DNA from: Lachnospiraceae bacterium UBA7027
Lineage (GTDB): Bacteria; Bacillota; Clostridia; Lachnospirales; Lachnospiraceae
Direction: 5' to 3'
Assembly (NCBI GenBank): GCA_002494135.1
Contig: DLBG01000065.1
Location: forward strand, 1 to 19,442
Length of the DNA: 19,442 nucleotides
The notes under the pieces were generated by a model. That model saw only the letters and a list, made by a program, of their open reading frames with translations. It was not told the origin of the DNA and did not search any database. Positions within the stretch are counted from its first letter, which is position 1; every line of letters starts with the position of its first letter. The translations under genes were made by a program, and so were the position numbers. Below, piece by piece: positions 7,713 through 14,868 of this stretch.

Positions 7713-9133
7713 AAAAAATAGACATGACCCGGGGGCCCATTGTCAAAAATGTACTGCTGTTTGCCCTGCCGATTGTTCTGGGAAACATTTTACAGTACTT
7801 ATATACTACCGTGGATACGCTAGTAATCGGTAATTACTGCGACCACACGGCACTTGCCGGTGTCGGGACCAGTTCCCAGCCGGTCGAGGTTTTGCTCTGC
7901 ATTTTTCTGGGAATCGGAACGGGAGTCAGCATTCTGATTTCACAATTCGCCGGAGCCGGAAACCGCAAAGGAATCGAAGATGCCTGCAAAACCGCAGTGT
8001 CGATTGTTTACTTCTGCGGGATTCCCATCAGTATCATCGGTTACTTCGCCGCACCTTTTCTGCTTCGTCTTATGCAGGTTCCGGATGATGTCTGGGAGCA
8101 CGCACTGATTTATACGAGAATCGTTTTGATTTCGGCAACCGGAAATATCGGTTATAATATGAATGCAGGAATTCTCCGAGGGGTGGGGGACAGCGTGGCA
8201 TCATTGTATTTTCTGATTATTTCCTGCGTCGCGAACATCGGTCTGGATTTGCTTTTAGTGGCTGTTTTCCATATGGGCGTGGCCGGAGTGGCGGTTTCGA
8301 CGGGAATTGCAATGTTCTTATCCTGGATTTTCAGTATTGTCTATATCCGGATTCGGTATAAAGACATCGGATTTACCGTTTTCCCGCGTGGGTTTCATGC
8401 AGGAATCCTCGGAAAAATCCTTGTTGTCGGACTTCCGATCGGACTGAATAACTCGCTGTTTTCCTTTGGACATATGGCGATGCAGACGCTCGTAAACGCG
8501 CAGGGTTCTGTTTTTATGGCAGGCTGGTCCGTTTCGGGAAGAGTAAACGGAATCGCGAACATGGCAATTTCGGGAATCAGCGCTTCCGCGACAACGTTTT
8601 CCGGTCAGAATTTCGGTGCAAACAGAATTGACCGTTTGAAAAAAGGCCAGTACTTAATCCCGGCCCTGGCCGGCGGAATTACGCTTACACTCGGACTGCT
8701 GTTCATCATTGTCCGTATGCCGGTTCTTCGTATGTTTACGAAAGAAGCGGATGTTTTGGAAGTGGCAGGCCGGCAGGTTATTGTCATGATGTTATGTCAG
8801 TGGATGTATGCGGTTTACAACTCGATATCCAATATCGTCAACGGAACGGGACGGGTAAAATACACGACCGTAGTCAATCTTCTTATGCTCTGGGCGGTCA
8901 GAATTCCGGTAGCATGGCTGATCGCACGGTTCTTTGACGGAGGCTATATCATGCTGGCGTTTCCGGCATCCTTCGGGTTCGGAATGTTTGCGATGATCGG
9001 CTATTATAAACTCTGCCGTTCCTGGAAAAAACTGATGAAGAGTGCGGAGTACAAGACCGCGGATGCTGCGGATGCCGCAGGTGTCGTAGATACCAAAACC
9101 GGATATTATGTACCGGTCAGGAAAGGAGCATAA
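7709..9133 (+). CDS. MATE family multidrug/metabolite efflux transporter
   Basis: This is a 474-aa membrane protein with about 12 hydrophobic helices in two MatE repeats. The first begins with GPIVKNVLLFALPIVLGNIL and YTTVDTLVIGNYC; the second with LGKILVVGLPIGLNNSLFSFG. These are typical MATE repeat starts. MATE proteins export drugs or metabolites in exchange for Na+ or H+. ATG 7709 overlaps the TGA of the lyase by 4 nt, so the two are translationally coupled, and the next gene begins 1 nt after the stop. Placement inside a pectin operon suggests a substrate linked to the pathway, such as a sugar acid or aromatic released from pectin, but that is inference. A second MATE gene lies at 17637, with different sequence. 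Confidence 0.92.
   Translation: MKKIDMTRGPIVKNVLLFALPIVLGNILQYLYTTVDTLVIGNYCDHTALAGVGTSSQPVEVLLCIFLGIGTGVSILISQFAGAGNRKGIEDACKTAVSIVYFCGIPISIIGYFAAPFLLRLMQVPDDVWEHALIYTRIVLISATGNIGYNMNAGILRGVGDSVASLYFLIISCVANIGLDLLLVAVFHMGVAGVAVSTGIAMFLSWIFSIVYIRIRYKDIGFTVFPRGFHAGILGKILVVGLPIGLNNSLFSFGHMAMQTLVNAQGSVFMAGWSVSGRVNGIANMAISGISASATTFSGQNFGANRIDRLKKGQYLIPALAGGITLTLGLLFIIVRMPVLRMFTKEADVLEVAGRQVIVMMLCQWMYAVYNSISNIVNGTGRVKYTTVVNLLMLWAVRIPVAWLIARFFDGGYIMLAFPASFGFGMFAMIGYYKLCRSWKKLMKSAEYKTADAADAAGVVDTKTGYYVPVRKGA
9123..9128 (+). promoter_or_regulatory. Ribosome binding site fixing the serine hydrolase start
   Basis: AAGGAG lies inside the end of the MATE gene, 6 nt before ATG 9135. This rules out the in-frame ATG at 9108, which would overlap the MATE gene by 26 nt and has no site. 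Confidence 0.85.
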
Positions 9134-9134
9134 A

Positions 9135-10478
9135 ATGAATTCGTTTGAAAGTTACTTTCAAAATACGGGGTTTCCTTTGGACTGCTTATTCATCCGGCAG
9201 GACAGAAAAACGTTATATGAAGAGTATCGTGCTCCTTTTTCAAAGCATACCCTTCATCGCATGTTTTCTGTTGCAAAAAGTTATACCTCTCTTGCAATCG
9301 GTGCTTTGTATGCGGAAGGGAAACTTGACCTCGATGCTTTCGTTACCGGTTTTTTCCCGGAGTATTCTTCTTTGAATTCAAGCGAGGAATTGAAAAGAAC
9401 AACCGTCAGAAATCTTTTGATGATGCGTTCGCCCTATGCGAAAACTACATATAAAATAAAAGAAACCGAAGACTGGGTGAAGTCATTTTTTGAAGTGAGC
9501 GCGGATCATGAACCGGGAATGATTTTTCAGTATGATACTTCCGCGGCTTTGGTTCTCGGAGCGCTGGTTCAAAAAATCTCGGGGACGGGAGTTCTCGAAT
9601 ATTTACGATCGGTTTTTCTTACCGAAATCGGTTTTTCCGAGGATGCGTATCTGATGACGGCACCGGGAGATGCGGAACATACGGGGTCCGGCCTGATGGC
9701 TTATCCGAACGATCTGCTTGTGACGGGAGAGTTTCTGATTTCCCTTTTAAATAACACTTTGGAAACCGACTATCCAAAATTGACCGGTACGAAATATGAC
9801 CGGGCTTTCTGGAAAAAATATGCGGATTATGTCCGCCTTGCCACATCGCCTTTATCGGCAACCGTGCATGCGGGAAAAACCAGATCGGAACGATACGGTT
9901 ACGGTTACCAGTTCTGGGTATTGCCGGGTAACGGATTTATGATGTACGGGATGGGCGGACAGTATTTATGCGTCTATCCGGAAAAGAAATTACTGTTTAT
10001 AACGACGGCGGATACCCAGTCTGAGGCCGGCGGTACACAGAAACTGCTGGACGGAATCGAGAAAATATCGGAGGAAATCTTCGGAACTGTTCCCACGGCC
10101 GAAAAGGATGCTTCCGGAATGGAAGCGCTTTACGGAAATTACCGGATTGTAAAGAAGGGTTCGCCCTTTTTGGCCTACCGTTTTACGAAAGACGAACTGA
10201 TTCTGTATAAAGCAGAAGAAACATATATCATACCGTATAAATGTGCAGAATATGCAGAACCGGTAACCTGGAAGGACGGCATTTCGGTCTGCGCCGCAGC
10301 GCAGATGCAGCGGGACGGAAGCTGCTATCTGCATGCAAGACTCGTCGGCGAAATGTTCGGCTGTATTCATCTGCTTCTTTGCAAAACGGATCGGAAAGGA
10401 CTTCTTTATATCAGAAAAGTCGAAGAATCCGTCCTGAATGAGTTTAACGGATTCTTCGACAGTGTTACGGAAGATTAA
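9135..10478 (+). CDS. Beta-lactamase-fold serine hydrolase
   Basis: This 447-aa protein belongs to the class C beta-lactamase / penicillin-binding-protein-like serine hydrolase family. It has the S-x-x-K motif (S45-V-A-K48), a Tyr motif Y-D-T (Y133, in FQYDTSAALVLGAL) in place of Y-x-N, and a third motif GMGGQ (about residue 272) in place of KTG. The C-terminal ~100 residues form an extra domain of the kind seen in this family. No signal peptide is visible, so it is probably cytoplasmic, which argues against a wall or beta-lactam role and towards an esterase or amidase on a small molecule. It is the last gene of the operon, converging on GH43 with a 6-bp gap. A role in removing an ester from imported oligosaccharides is possible but unproven. 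Confidence 0.85.
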   Translation: MNSFESYFQNTGFPLDCLFIRQDRKTLYEEYRAPFSKHTLHRMFSVAKSYTSLAIGALYAEGKLDLDAFVTGFFPEYSSLNSSEELKRTTVRNLLMMRSPYAKTTYKIKETEDWVKSFFEVSADHEPGMIFQYDTSAALVLGALVQKISGTGVLEYLRSVFLTEIGFSEDAYLMTAPGDAEHTGSGLMAYPNDLLVTGEFLISLLNNTLETDYPKLTGTKYDRAFWKKYADYVRLATSPLSATVHAGKTRSERYGYGYQFWVLPGNGFMMYGMGGQYLCVYPEKKLLFITTADTQSEAGGTQKLLDGIEKISEEIFGTVPTAEKDASGMEALYGNYRIVKKGSPFLAYRFTKDELILYKAEETYIIPYKCAEYAEPVTWKDGISVCAAAQMQRDGSCYLHARLVGEMFGCIHLLLCKTDRKGLLYIRKVEESVLNEFNGFFDSVTED

Positions 10479-10484
10479 AATTCT

Positions 10485-12110
10485 TTATTCATATTGTACG
10501 GACCGGATAATCACTCCGCCTTCCGGAACGTTTTCTTTCTCCGAGAAGGAGAAAATCCCGTTTTTGACACCGACCCACCGGCCTGCGTATGCGGGAATTG
10601 TACAGGGCGGAATCTCTGTTAATTCTTTGGGCGCGCATAGCGAGAGAGTAATTCTTTCGCGCGGGATATGTTTTACCCACTGTTTACGCCCTTTATAGTC
10701 CAGACGGTCAATTTCATCCGTGTATTCCGCTATTTTCACGGAATACAGAAAAGTCAGACGGTAAGAGGCTTCTTTTAAGAACTCCCCGCTTACCGGTATT
10801 TGTGTGCATTCTTGCGACGCATCGGAAGTGTTGGTCTGATAGTGCAGTTCTCCAGTAATTGTACGAATGCTGTAGTCGGAAGGATTCTTAAGGCTTCTGT
10901 AAAGTCCGATTCCCGCATAGGTCTGTCCCAATGATATAATGCCGGCACATTCCCCGGGCATTAATTCGGAGAAATCCAGAACCGTGGTGCATTGAAATTC
11001 CGGCGCGGGCCATTTCTGCAAAAGCAGATTCGGAAGATCGCAGAGGGGAAGGGAATCGCCCGGGAATGCTTTTAGAAACATTCCGCCTTCCGGAAGAAAG
11101 CGGTACCAGTTTTCATCATGATTTGCATTCCACTGCCACTGAAGGGATAAAACCTTATTTTTAAAATCATCCGAAGTCTGTGGTTTTACGTTTTCAAAAG
11201 AATCGTCGGCATCTTTTGGCTTTTCGACGTATTCGGCAGGCTCTCCGAAGGTTTCGCTGTTTATCCGTGTTCCGATTACCGGCCAGTCGTGATCCCAGAT
11301 TAACGGTTGCAGGTGTACGATTCGTCCGCCTGCATATACATCCTGAAAATGTAAAAAATAATTTTCTCCCGAGGGCGTATCCACCCAGGCACCCTGATGA
11401 GGCCCGTTTACACCGGTATTTCCCTGCTTTAATACGATTCGGTATTCATAAGGCCCGAAGATATTACGACTGCGAAGTACGGTCTGGTGTCCGCATTTGA
11501 CGCCTCCCGCCGGCGCAAAAATATAATAGTAACCGTTTCTTTTATATAATTTCGGTCCCTCGATGGTTTCGTTCTCTGTGTTGTTTCCGTCATAGACACA
11601 CCGGGATTCTTCGGATACGGACAAGCCGTCCCCGGCCATGCGGCATAACATAAGAACACTTTTTTTCCCGGCGCGGGAGCCGGCCAAAGCGAAGACCAGA
11701 TAAGCGTTTCCGTCATCATCCCAGAACGGACAGGGATCGATATAGCCGGAACCTTTCATAATACATACGGGGGTACTCCAGGGACCTGTAATCCTGTCTG
11801 CCCTGCAGACATAAATACCCTCGTCGGGCATGGGGAAGAAGACGAGAAATTCCCCGTTATGAAAACGGATGGAGGGAGCCCAGACTCCGCACCCGTGCCG
11901 TACGGATGTATAGGAATCATCGGGAAGATTATCCAAAACATAATGGATGACTTCCCAGTGAATCAGATCCCGGGAATGAAGGATGGGAATTCCGGGAGTG
12001 TTGGTAAAACTGGAAGAAATCATGTAATAATCCTCTCCGACGCGTATGGCATCGGGATCGGAATAATCGCCGTAGAGAACCGGATTCGGGTATTTTTGAG
12101 AACTGTTCAT
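10485..12110 (-). CDS. GH43 family glycosidase (beta-xylosidase/arabinofuranosidase type)
   Basis: This is a 541-aa five-bladed beta-propeller glycosidase. The three GH43 carboxylates are visible: base D18 in YSDPDA, pKa-modulating D125 in GYIDPCPF, and acid E184 in TIEGPKLY. The segment GIPILHSRDLIHWE and WAPSIRFHNGEF are typical of beta-xylosidase-like subfamilies. The C-terminal part (about 320-541) is a beta-sandwich of the GH43_C2 type. No signal peptide, so it should act on imported oligosaccharides, trimming arabinose- or xylose-type side groups. GGAGG (minus strand) decides ATG 12110 over the open-frame start at 12167. Single gene, divergent from the YesL gene and converging on the hydrolase operon with 6 bp between stops. 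Substrate specificity is not readable. Confidence 0.9.
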   Translation of the reverse strand: MNSSQKYPNPVLYGDYSDPDAIRVGEDYYMISSSFTNTPGIPILHSRDLIHWEVIHYVLDNLPDDSYTSVRHGCGVWAPSIRFHNGEFLVFFPMPDEGIYVCRADRITGPWSTPVCIMKGSGYIDPCPFWDDDGNAYLVFALAGSRAGKKSVLMLCRMAGDGLSVSEESRCVYDGNNTENETIEGPKLYKRNGYYYIFAPAGGVKCGHQTVLRSRNIFGPYEYRIVLKQGNTGVNGPHQGAWVDTPSGENYFLHFQDVYAGGRIVHLQPLIWDHDWPVIGTRINSETFGEPAEYVEKPKDADDSFENVKPQTSDDFKNKVLSLQWQWNANHDENWYRFLPEGGMFLKAFPGDSLPLCDLPNLLLQKWPAPEFQCTTVLDFSELMPGECAGIISLGQTYAGIGLYRSLKNPSDYSIRTITGELHYQTNTSDASQECTQIPVSGEFLKEASYRLTFLYSVKIAEYTDEIDRLDYKGRKQWVKHIPRERITLSLCAPKELTEIPPCTIPAYAGRWVGVKNGIFSFSEKENVPEGGVIIRSVQYE

Positions 12111-12114
12111 GGAA

Positions 12115-12119
12115 CCTCC
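12115..12119 (-). promoter_or_regulatory. Ribosome binding site fixing the GH43 start
   Basis: On the minus strand GGAGG lies 4 nt before ATG 12110. The upstream in-frame ATG at 12167 would lie within the promoter region. Confidence 0.85.
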
Positions 12120-12131
12120 GGATTGATTTTT

Positions 12132-12159
12132 TTTACAAATACAGATAATATGATGATAT
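12132..12159 (+). promoter_or_regulatory. Possible promoter of the YesL gene
   Basis: TTTACA (12132-12137) and TGATAT (12154-12159) are 16 bp apart. The -10 is weak. It overlaps the opposite-strand GH43 promoter, so the two would compete for RNA polymerase. Confidence 0.4.
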
Positions 12160-12180
12160 CCTTTCATGGAAAGATGTCAA
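12153..12180 (-). promoter_or_regulatory. Promoter of the GH43 gene
   Basis: On the minus strand a consensus TTGACA (12175-12180) is 16 bp from TATCAT (12153-12158). It would give a leader of about 35 nt before the GH43 ribosome binding site and start. Confidence 0.65.
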
Positions 12181-12199
12181 TGAAAACAGGGAGAGAGCA

Positions 12200-12886
12200 A
12201 TGAAATTTTTGGATATCGACGGACCTTTTATGAGATTTTTGGGAAATGCTTTTGATTTTTTCATGATTTTCCTGCTGACCCTGGTCTGCTGTCTTCCCAT
12301 CCTTACCGCGGGACCCGCATTAACCGCAGGATCTTACGTTTCGATGAAGATTCACCGAAAGGAAGCTCCCAGAGTGTTTCCTTCCTTTTTCCGCGCATTT
12401 CGCGATAATTTTAAAATGTCTTTTTTAGTCGGACTGATGCAGCTTGTATTTGTTGCATTTATTCTGTTTGACTTCAGCTGGGCATATCAGGTTGGCTGGG
12501 GAGAGGTTCCTTTGGTGTACAGAATTCTTATCATCCTCTCTGCATGCCTGGTATTGTTCTTTAATCTCACGGTATATCCGATTATCGCGAGATTTGACAT
12601 GACATTCGGAAATACACTGAAAACGGCACTGCTTCTGACTCTGACCAATTTTCCTTTCTTATTTGCGGTCGCGCTCATTGTCGGAGTAACGCTCTTTCTT
12701 TGCTTCTGGTATTTCAACTGGCTTCCCCTGTTTTTTGTAATCGGTTTCACCGGAGCTACCGCGCTCCATGGTCTTATCATGAAGAATGCCTGCGAAAAGC
12801 TGATCAAGAAGGCCGAAGAGTACGCGCAAACCGCACCGGAAGCCGATTCACAGGAATCTGAAACGTCCGGTTCCGGACAGAAATAA
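12200..12886 (+). CDS. YesL/DUF624 family membrane protein
   Basis: This 228-aa protein matches the YesL (DUF624) family, which is regularly encoded beside LplABC-type sugar importers and rhamnogalacturonan genes; its molecular role is unknown. The N-terminus has the family signature (FLDIDGPFMRFLGNAFDFF, then LTLVCCLPILTAGPALTA), and about five to six hydrophobic segments follow. The last about 30 residues form a charged tail ending in an acidic, Ser-rich stretch. The GGGAGAGAG sequence just upstream is an adequate ribosome binding site. It precedes the solute-binding protein gene by 177 bp, and that gene has its own promoter. Assignment is by family and context; a transporter-accessory role is the usual inference. 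Confidence 0.88.
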   Translation: MKFLDIDGPFMRFLGNAFDFFMIFLLTLVCCLPILTAGPALTAGSYVSMKIHRKEAPRVFPSFFRAFRDNFKMSFLVGLMQLVFVAFILFDFSWAYQVGWGEVPLVYRILIILSACLVLFFNLTVYPIIARFDMTFGNTLKTALLLTLTNFPFLFAVALIVGVTLFLCFWYFNWLPLFFVIGFTGATALHGLIMKNACEKLIKKAEEYAQTAPEADSQESETSGSGQK

Positions 12887-12937
12887 TCCCCCTTTTGTAA
12901 TATTTTTACATAAAAATGATTTTATTTTGTGTATTTT

Positions 12938-12949
12938 TTTTGGCCAAAA
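12938..12949. repeat. 12-bp perfect palindrome upstream of the importer promoter
   Basis: TTTTGGCCAAAA is a perfect palindrome 4 bp upstream of the -35 box of the solute-binding protein gene. That position suits an activator binding site. No known regulator was recognised for it. Confidence 0.5.
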
Positions 12950-12953
12950 TTAC

Positions 12954-12982
12954 TTGTAAAAAGTTTGGATATTGAATATTAT
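12954..12982 (+). promoter_or_regulatory. Promoter of the solute-binding protein / importer operon
   Basis: TTGTAA (12954-12959) and TATTAT (12977-12982) are separated by 17 bp. This would start transcription near 12989, giving a leader of about 75 nt before ATG 13064. The cre site lies just downstream. Confidence 0.6.
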
Positions 12983-12994
12983 TTACATAAAGAG

Positions 12995-13008
12995 TGAAAG
13001 CGCTTACA
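12995..13008 (+). promoter_or_regulatory. cre site (CcpA binding, carbon catabolite repression)
   Basis: TGAAAGCGCTTACA fits the cre consensus TGWAANCGNTNWCA at every fixed position. It lies about 6-20 bp after the expected transcription start, where CcpA blocks transcription. It implies repression of the importer operon by preferred sugars. Another LacI-family regulator could also bind such a sequence. Confidence 0.75.
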
Positions 13009-13063
13009 TATTTCTGAAAAACAAAATCACAATTTTACTTACTCACTAAAAGGAGGATTACAA

Positions 13064-14692
13064 ATGAAAAAGAAAGTTGTATCAGTTCTTCTTGCAGTTG
13101 CAATGGTATGCAGCCTTGTGGCATGTACCGGAAACAATCCCGGCACTTCCGAAGTTGCAAGCGGATCTGAAGTAGTAGTTGAAGCAAGTGACTATGATCT
13201 TACCAGTATCACAATGGTAGTTGACGGTACCCTTACCGCAACGGTTGACAACGGACAGGATGCTTTCAAAGCTCAGTGGGAAGAAGCAGTTAAGGAAAAA
13301 TTCGGCAAGGATGTTACTCTTAACATCAGCCAGTTAGACCACTCCGGTTACACCGATGCTGTAGGACGTCTTTTCGCAGGCGGCGATTATCCCGATGTAA
13401 TGATCATGCCCGCTTCCATGTTTGCACAGTACGCTAACACCGGACTTCTCTGGGACATGACCGCTGCATATGATAATGCAGAATTCCAGAGCAGAATTGA
13501 AAAGCCTGAAATCAACGAGAACTTAAAGAGAAACGGAAAACTTTACGGATTCTCTCCTGCATACGGAAACGGATGCGTAACTTATGTAAAGAAAGCATGG
13601 CTTGATGCAGTAGGTTTAAAGGCTTCCGATATCAAGACTTATGATGATTATTACAACATGCTTCTTAAGTTCACCAACGAAGATCCGGACGGAAACGGAA
13701 AGAAAGATACTTACGGAACCGACGCAGCCGGATTCTTAAAGACAGACGAAGCTCCTTATATCAACTACCTTCCTGAGTTCTGGCAGGATGCATATCCCGC
13801 AATCTATCAGAACGATAACGGTGAGTGGGTAGACGGATTCCAGGAAGAAGCAACCAAGAAAGCTCTTGAAAGACTTCAGACCGCATACAAAGACGGCGTA
13901 ATCGATCCCGCAGCTTTAACGGATTCCACCAAGACCGCTCGTGAGAAATTCTTCTCCAACGATCAGGCAGGTTCTTCAGGAGCCTTTGCATACTGGGCAG
14001 GAACCTGGTATCAGACCCTTACCGATAACCTTGTTAAGAACGAAGTTGACAGCGAGCTTGTAATGCTTGAGCCGATCGCAGAAGTTGGCGCATACATCAA
14101 CCGTGAAGCTCCCGTTTGGGTAATCATTGATGACGGTGACGGAGACAACTCCCGTGAGCAGGCAGTTTTCGATACCTTCATTGATACCATGTTAGACGGC
14201 GGAAGAATCCAGACCCTTTGGACATACGGTGCAGAAGATGTTCACTGGTCCACCAAGGCTGAGTCCTTCGTATTAAACAAAGGCAAGACCGATGACAACG
14301 GAAAGAGCCTTGAGAAGGCATATGAGTACGCAGAAGGCGAGTTCCACTTAAAGCAGTCTCCTAACGATGAGAACACTCTTTGGAAGAAGAACGCTATGGA
14401 CCCTGCACTTGTTATTGCTCCTCTTGTAGGTGATTATGCAGGCTTCACCAGCACTTCCGAACTTGCTGCACAGGGTAACCTCTTCTTCGTATCCCACTGC
14501 AAGGATGCACATCCTTCACCTGTATCCGATACTCTTACCTCCGAAGCAGGTACCATCAATGATGCCAAGAACGCAGTTATCTCCAAGGTTGTTGTAGAAG
14601 GCGGCGACATCGATGCAGCAATCGCAGAGTACAAGAATGCGGTAGGTTCCATTATCGATCAGGCACTTCAGGAATTAAACAGTGCAAAATAA
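13064..14692 (+). CDS. Extracellular solute-binding lipoprotein of a sugar ABC importer (LplA/YtcQ type)
   Basis: This 542-aa lipoprotein carries a signal peptide with lipobox L18-V19-A20-C21, so Cys21 should be lipidated and anchored to the membrane's outer face. A Ser/Glu/Val-rich linker (about 22-43) follows, then a two-domain binding protein of the large LplA/YtcQ-type family that captures oligosaccharides for LplB/LplC permeases. Trp and aromatic residues (PAYGNGCVTYVKKAWLDA; YWAGTWYQTL) suit sugar stacking. AGGAGG at 13051-13056 is an excellent ribosome binding site. The two permeases follow. Codon use here (frequent CTT, GAA, AAG, CGT) is visibly more uniform than in neighbouring genes, as for a highly expressed protein. 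The imported sugar, probably a rhamnogalacturonan oligomer, is inferred from the neighbours. Confidence 0.92.
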   Translation: MKKKVVSVLLAVAMVCSLVACTGNNPGTSEVASGSEVVVEASDYDLTSITMVVDGTLTATVDNGQDAFKAQWEEAVKEKFGKDVTLNISQLDHSGYTDAVGRLFAGGDYPDVMIMPASMFAQYANTGLLWDMTAAYDNAEFQSRIEKPEINENLKRNGKLYGFSPAYGNGCVTYVKKAWLDAVGLKASDIKTYDDYYNMLLKFTNEDPDGNGKKDTYGTDAAGFLKTDEAPYINYLPEFWQDAYPAIYQNDNGEWVDGFQEEATKKALERLQTAYKDGVIDPAALTDSTKTAREKFFSNDQAGSSGAFAYWAGTWYQTLTDNLVKNEVDSELVMLEPIAEVGAYINREAPVWVIIDDGDGDNSREQAVFDTFIDTMLDGGRIQTLWTYGAEDVHWSTKAESFVLNKGKTDDNGKSLEKAYEYAEGEFHLKQSPNDENTLWKKNAMDPALVIAPLVGDYAGFTSTSELAAQGNLFFVSHCKDAHPSPVSDTLTSEAGTINDAKNAVISKVVVEGGDIDAAIAEYKNAVGSIIDQALQELNSAK

Positions 14693-14731
14693 TTCATAAT
14701 TAAATAACGAAAAAGCAAGATTAACCGACCG

Positions 14732-14759
14732 GTTGCCCTGGGATTTTTCCCAGGGCAAC
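14732..14759 (+). terminator. 12-bp hairpin between solute-binding protein and permease genes
   Basis: GTTGCCCTGGGA and TCCCAGGGCAAC form a perfect 12-bp stem with a TTTT loop, about 40 nt after the binding protein stop. It is not directly followed by a T-run, so it is probably a partial terminator or an mRNA-protecting 3' structure rather than a full stop. It would let the binding protein be made in excess over the permeases. Confidence 0.7.
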
Positions 14760-14868
14760 TTGGAAAGATTTTCAAAGTATTTTTTAGAAGATATACCGGA
14801 GAAAAGAGTATATCAGCTACAAAATAATTTGAGAACAAGAAAAACTATAATTTAGGAAGGGCATCAGT

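Noticed and set aside
9108..9134. Earlier ATG start of the serine hydrolase
   Set aside because: It lies inside the MATE gene without a ribosome binding site; ATG 9135 has AAGGAG at ideal spacing.
14846..14851. TATAAT before the first permease as a separate promoter
   Set aside because: Transcription would start inside the ribosome binding site (14854-14860), and TTGAGA lies only about 11 bp upstream.
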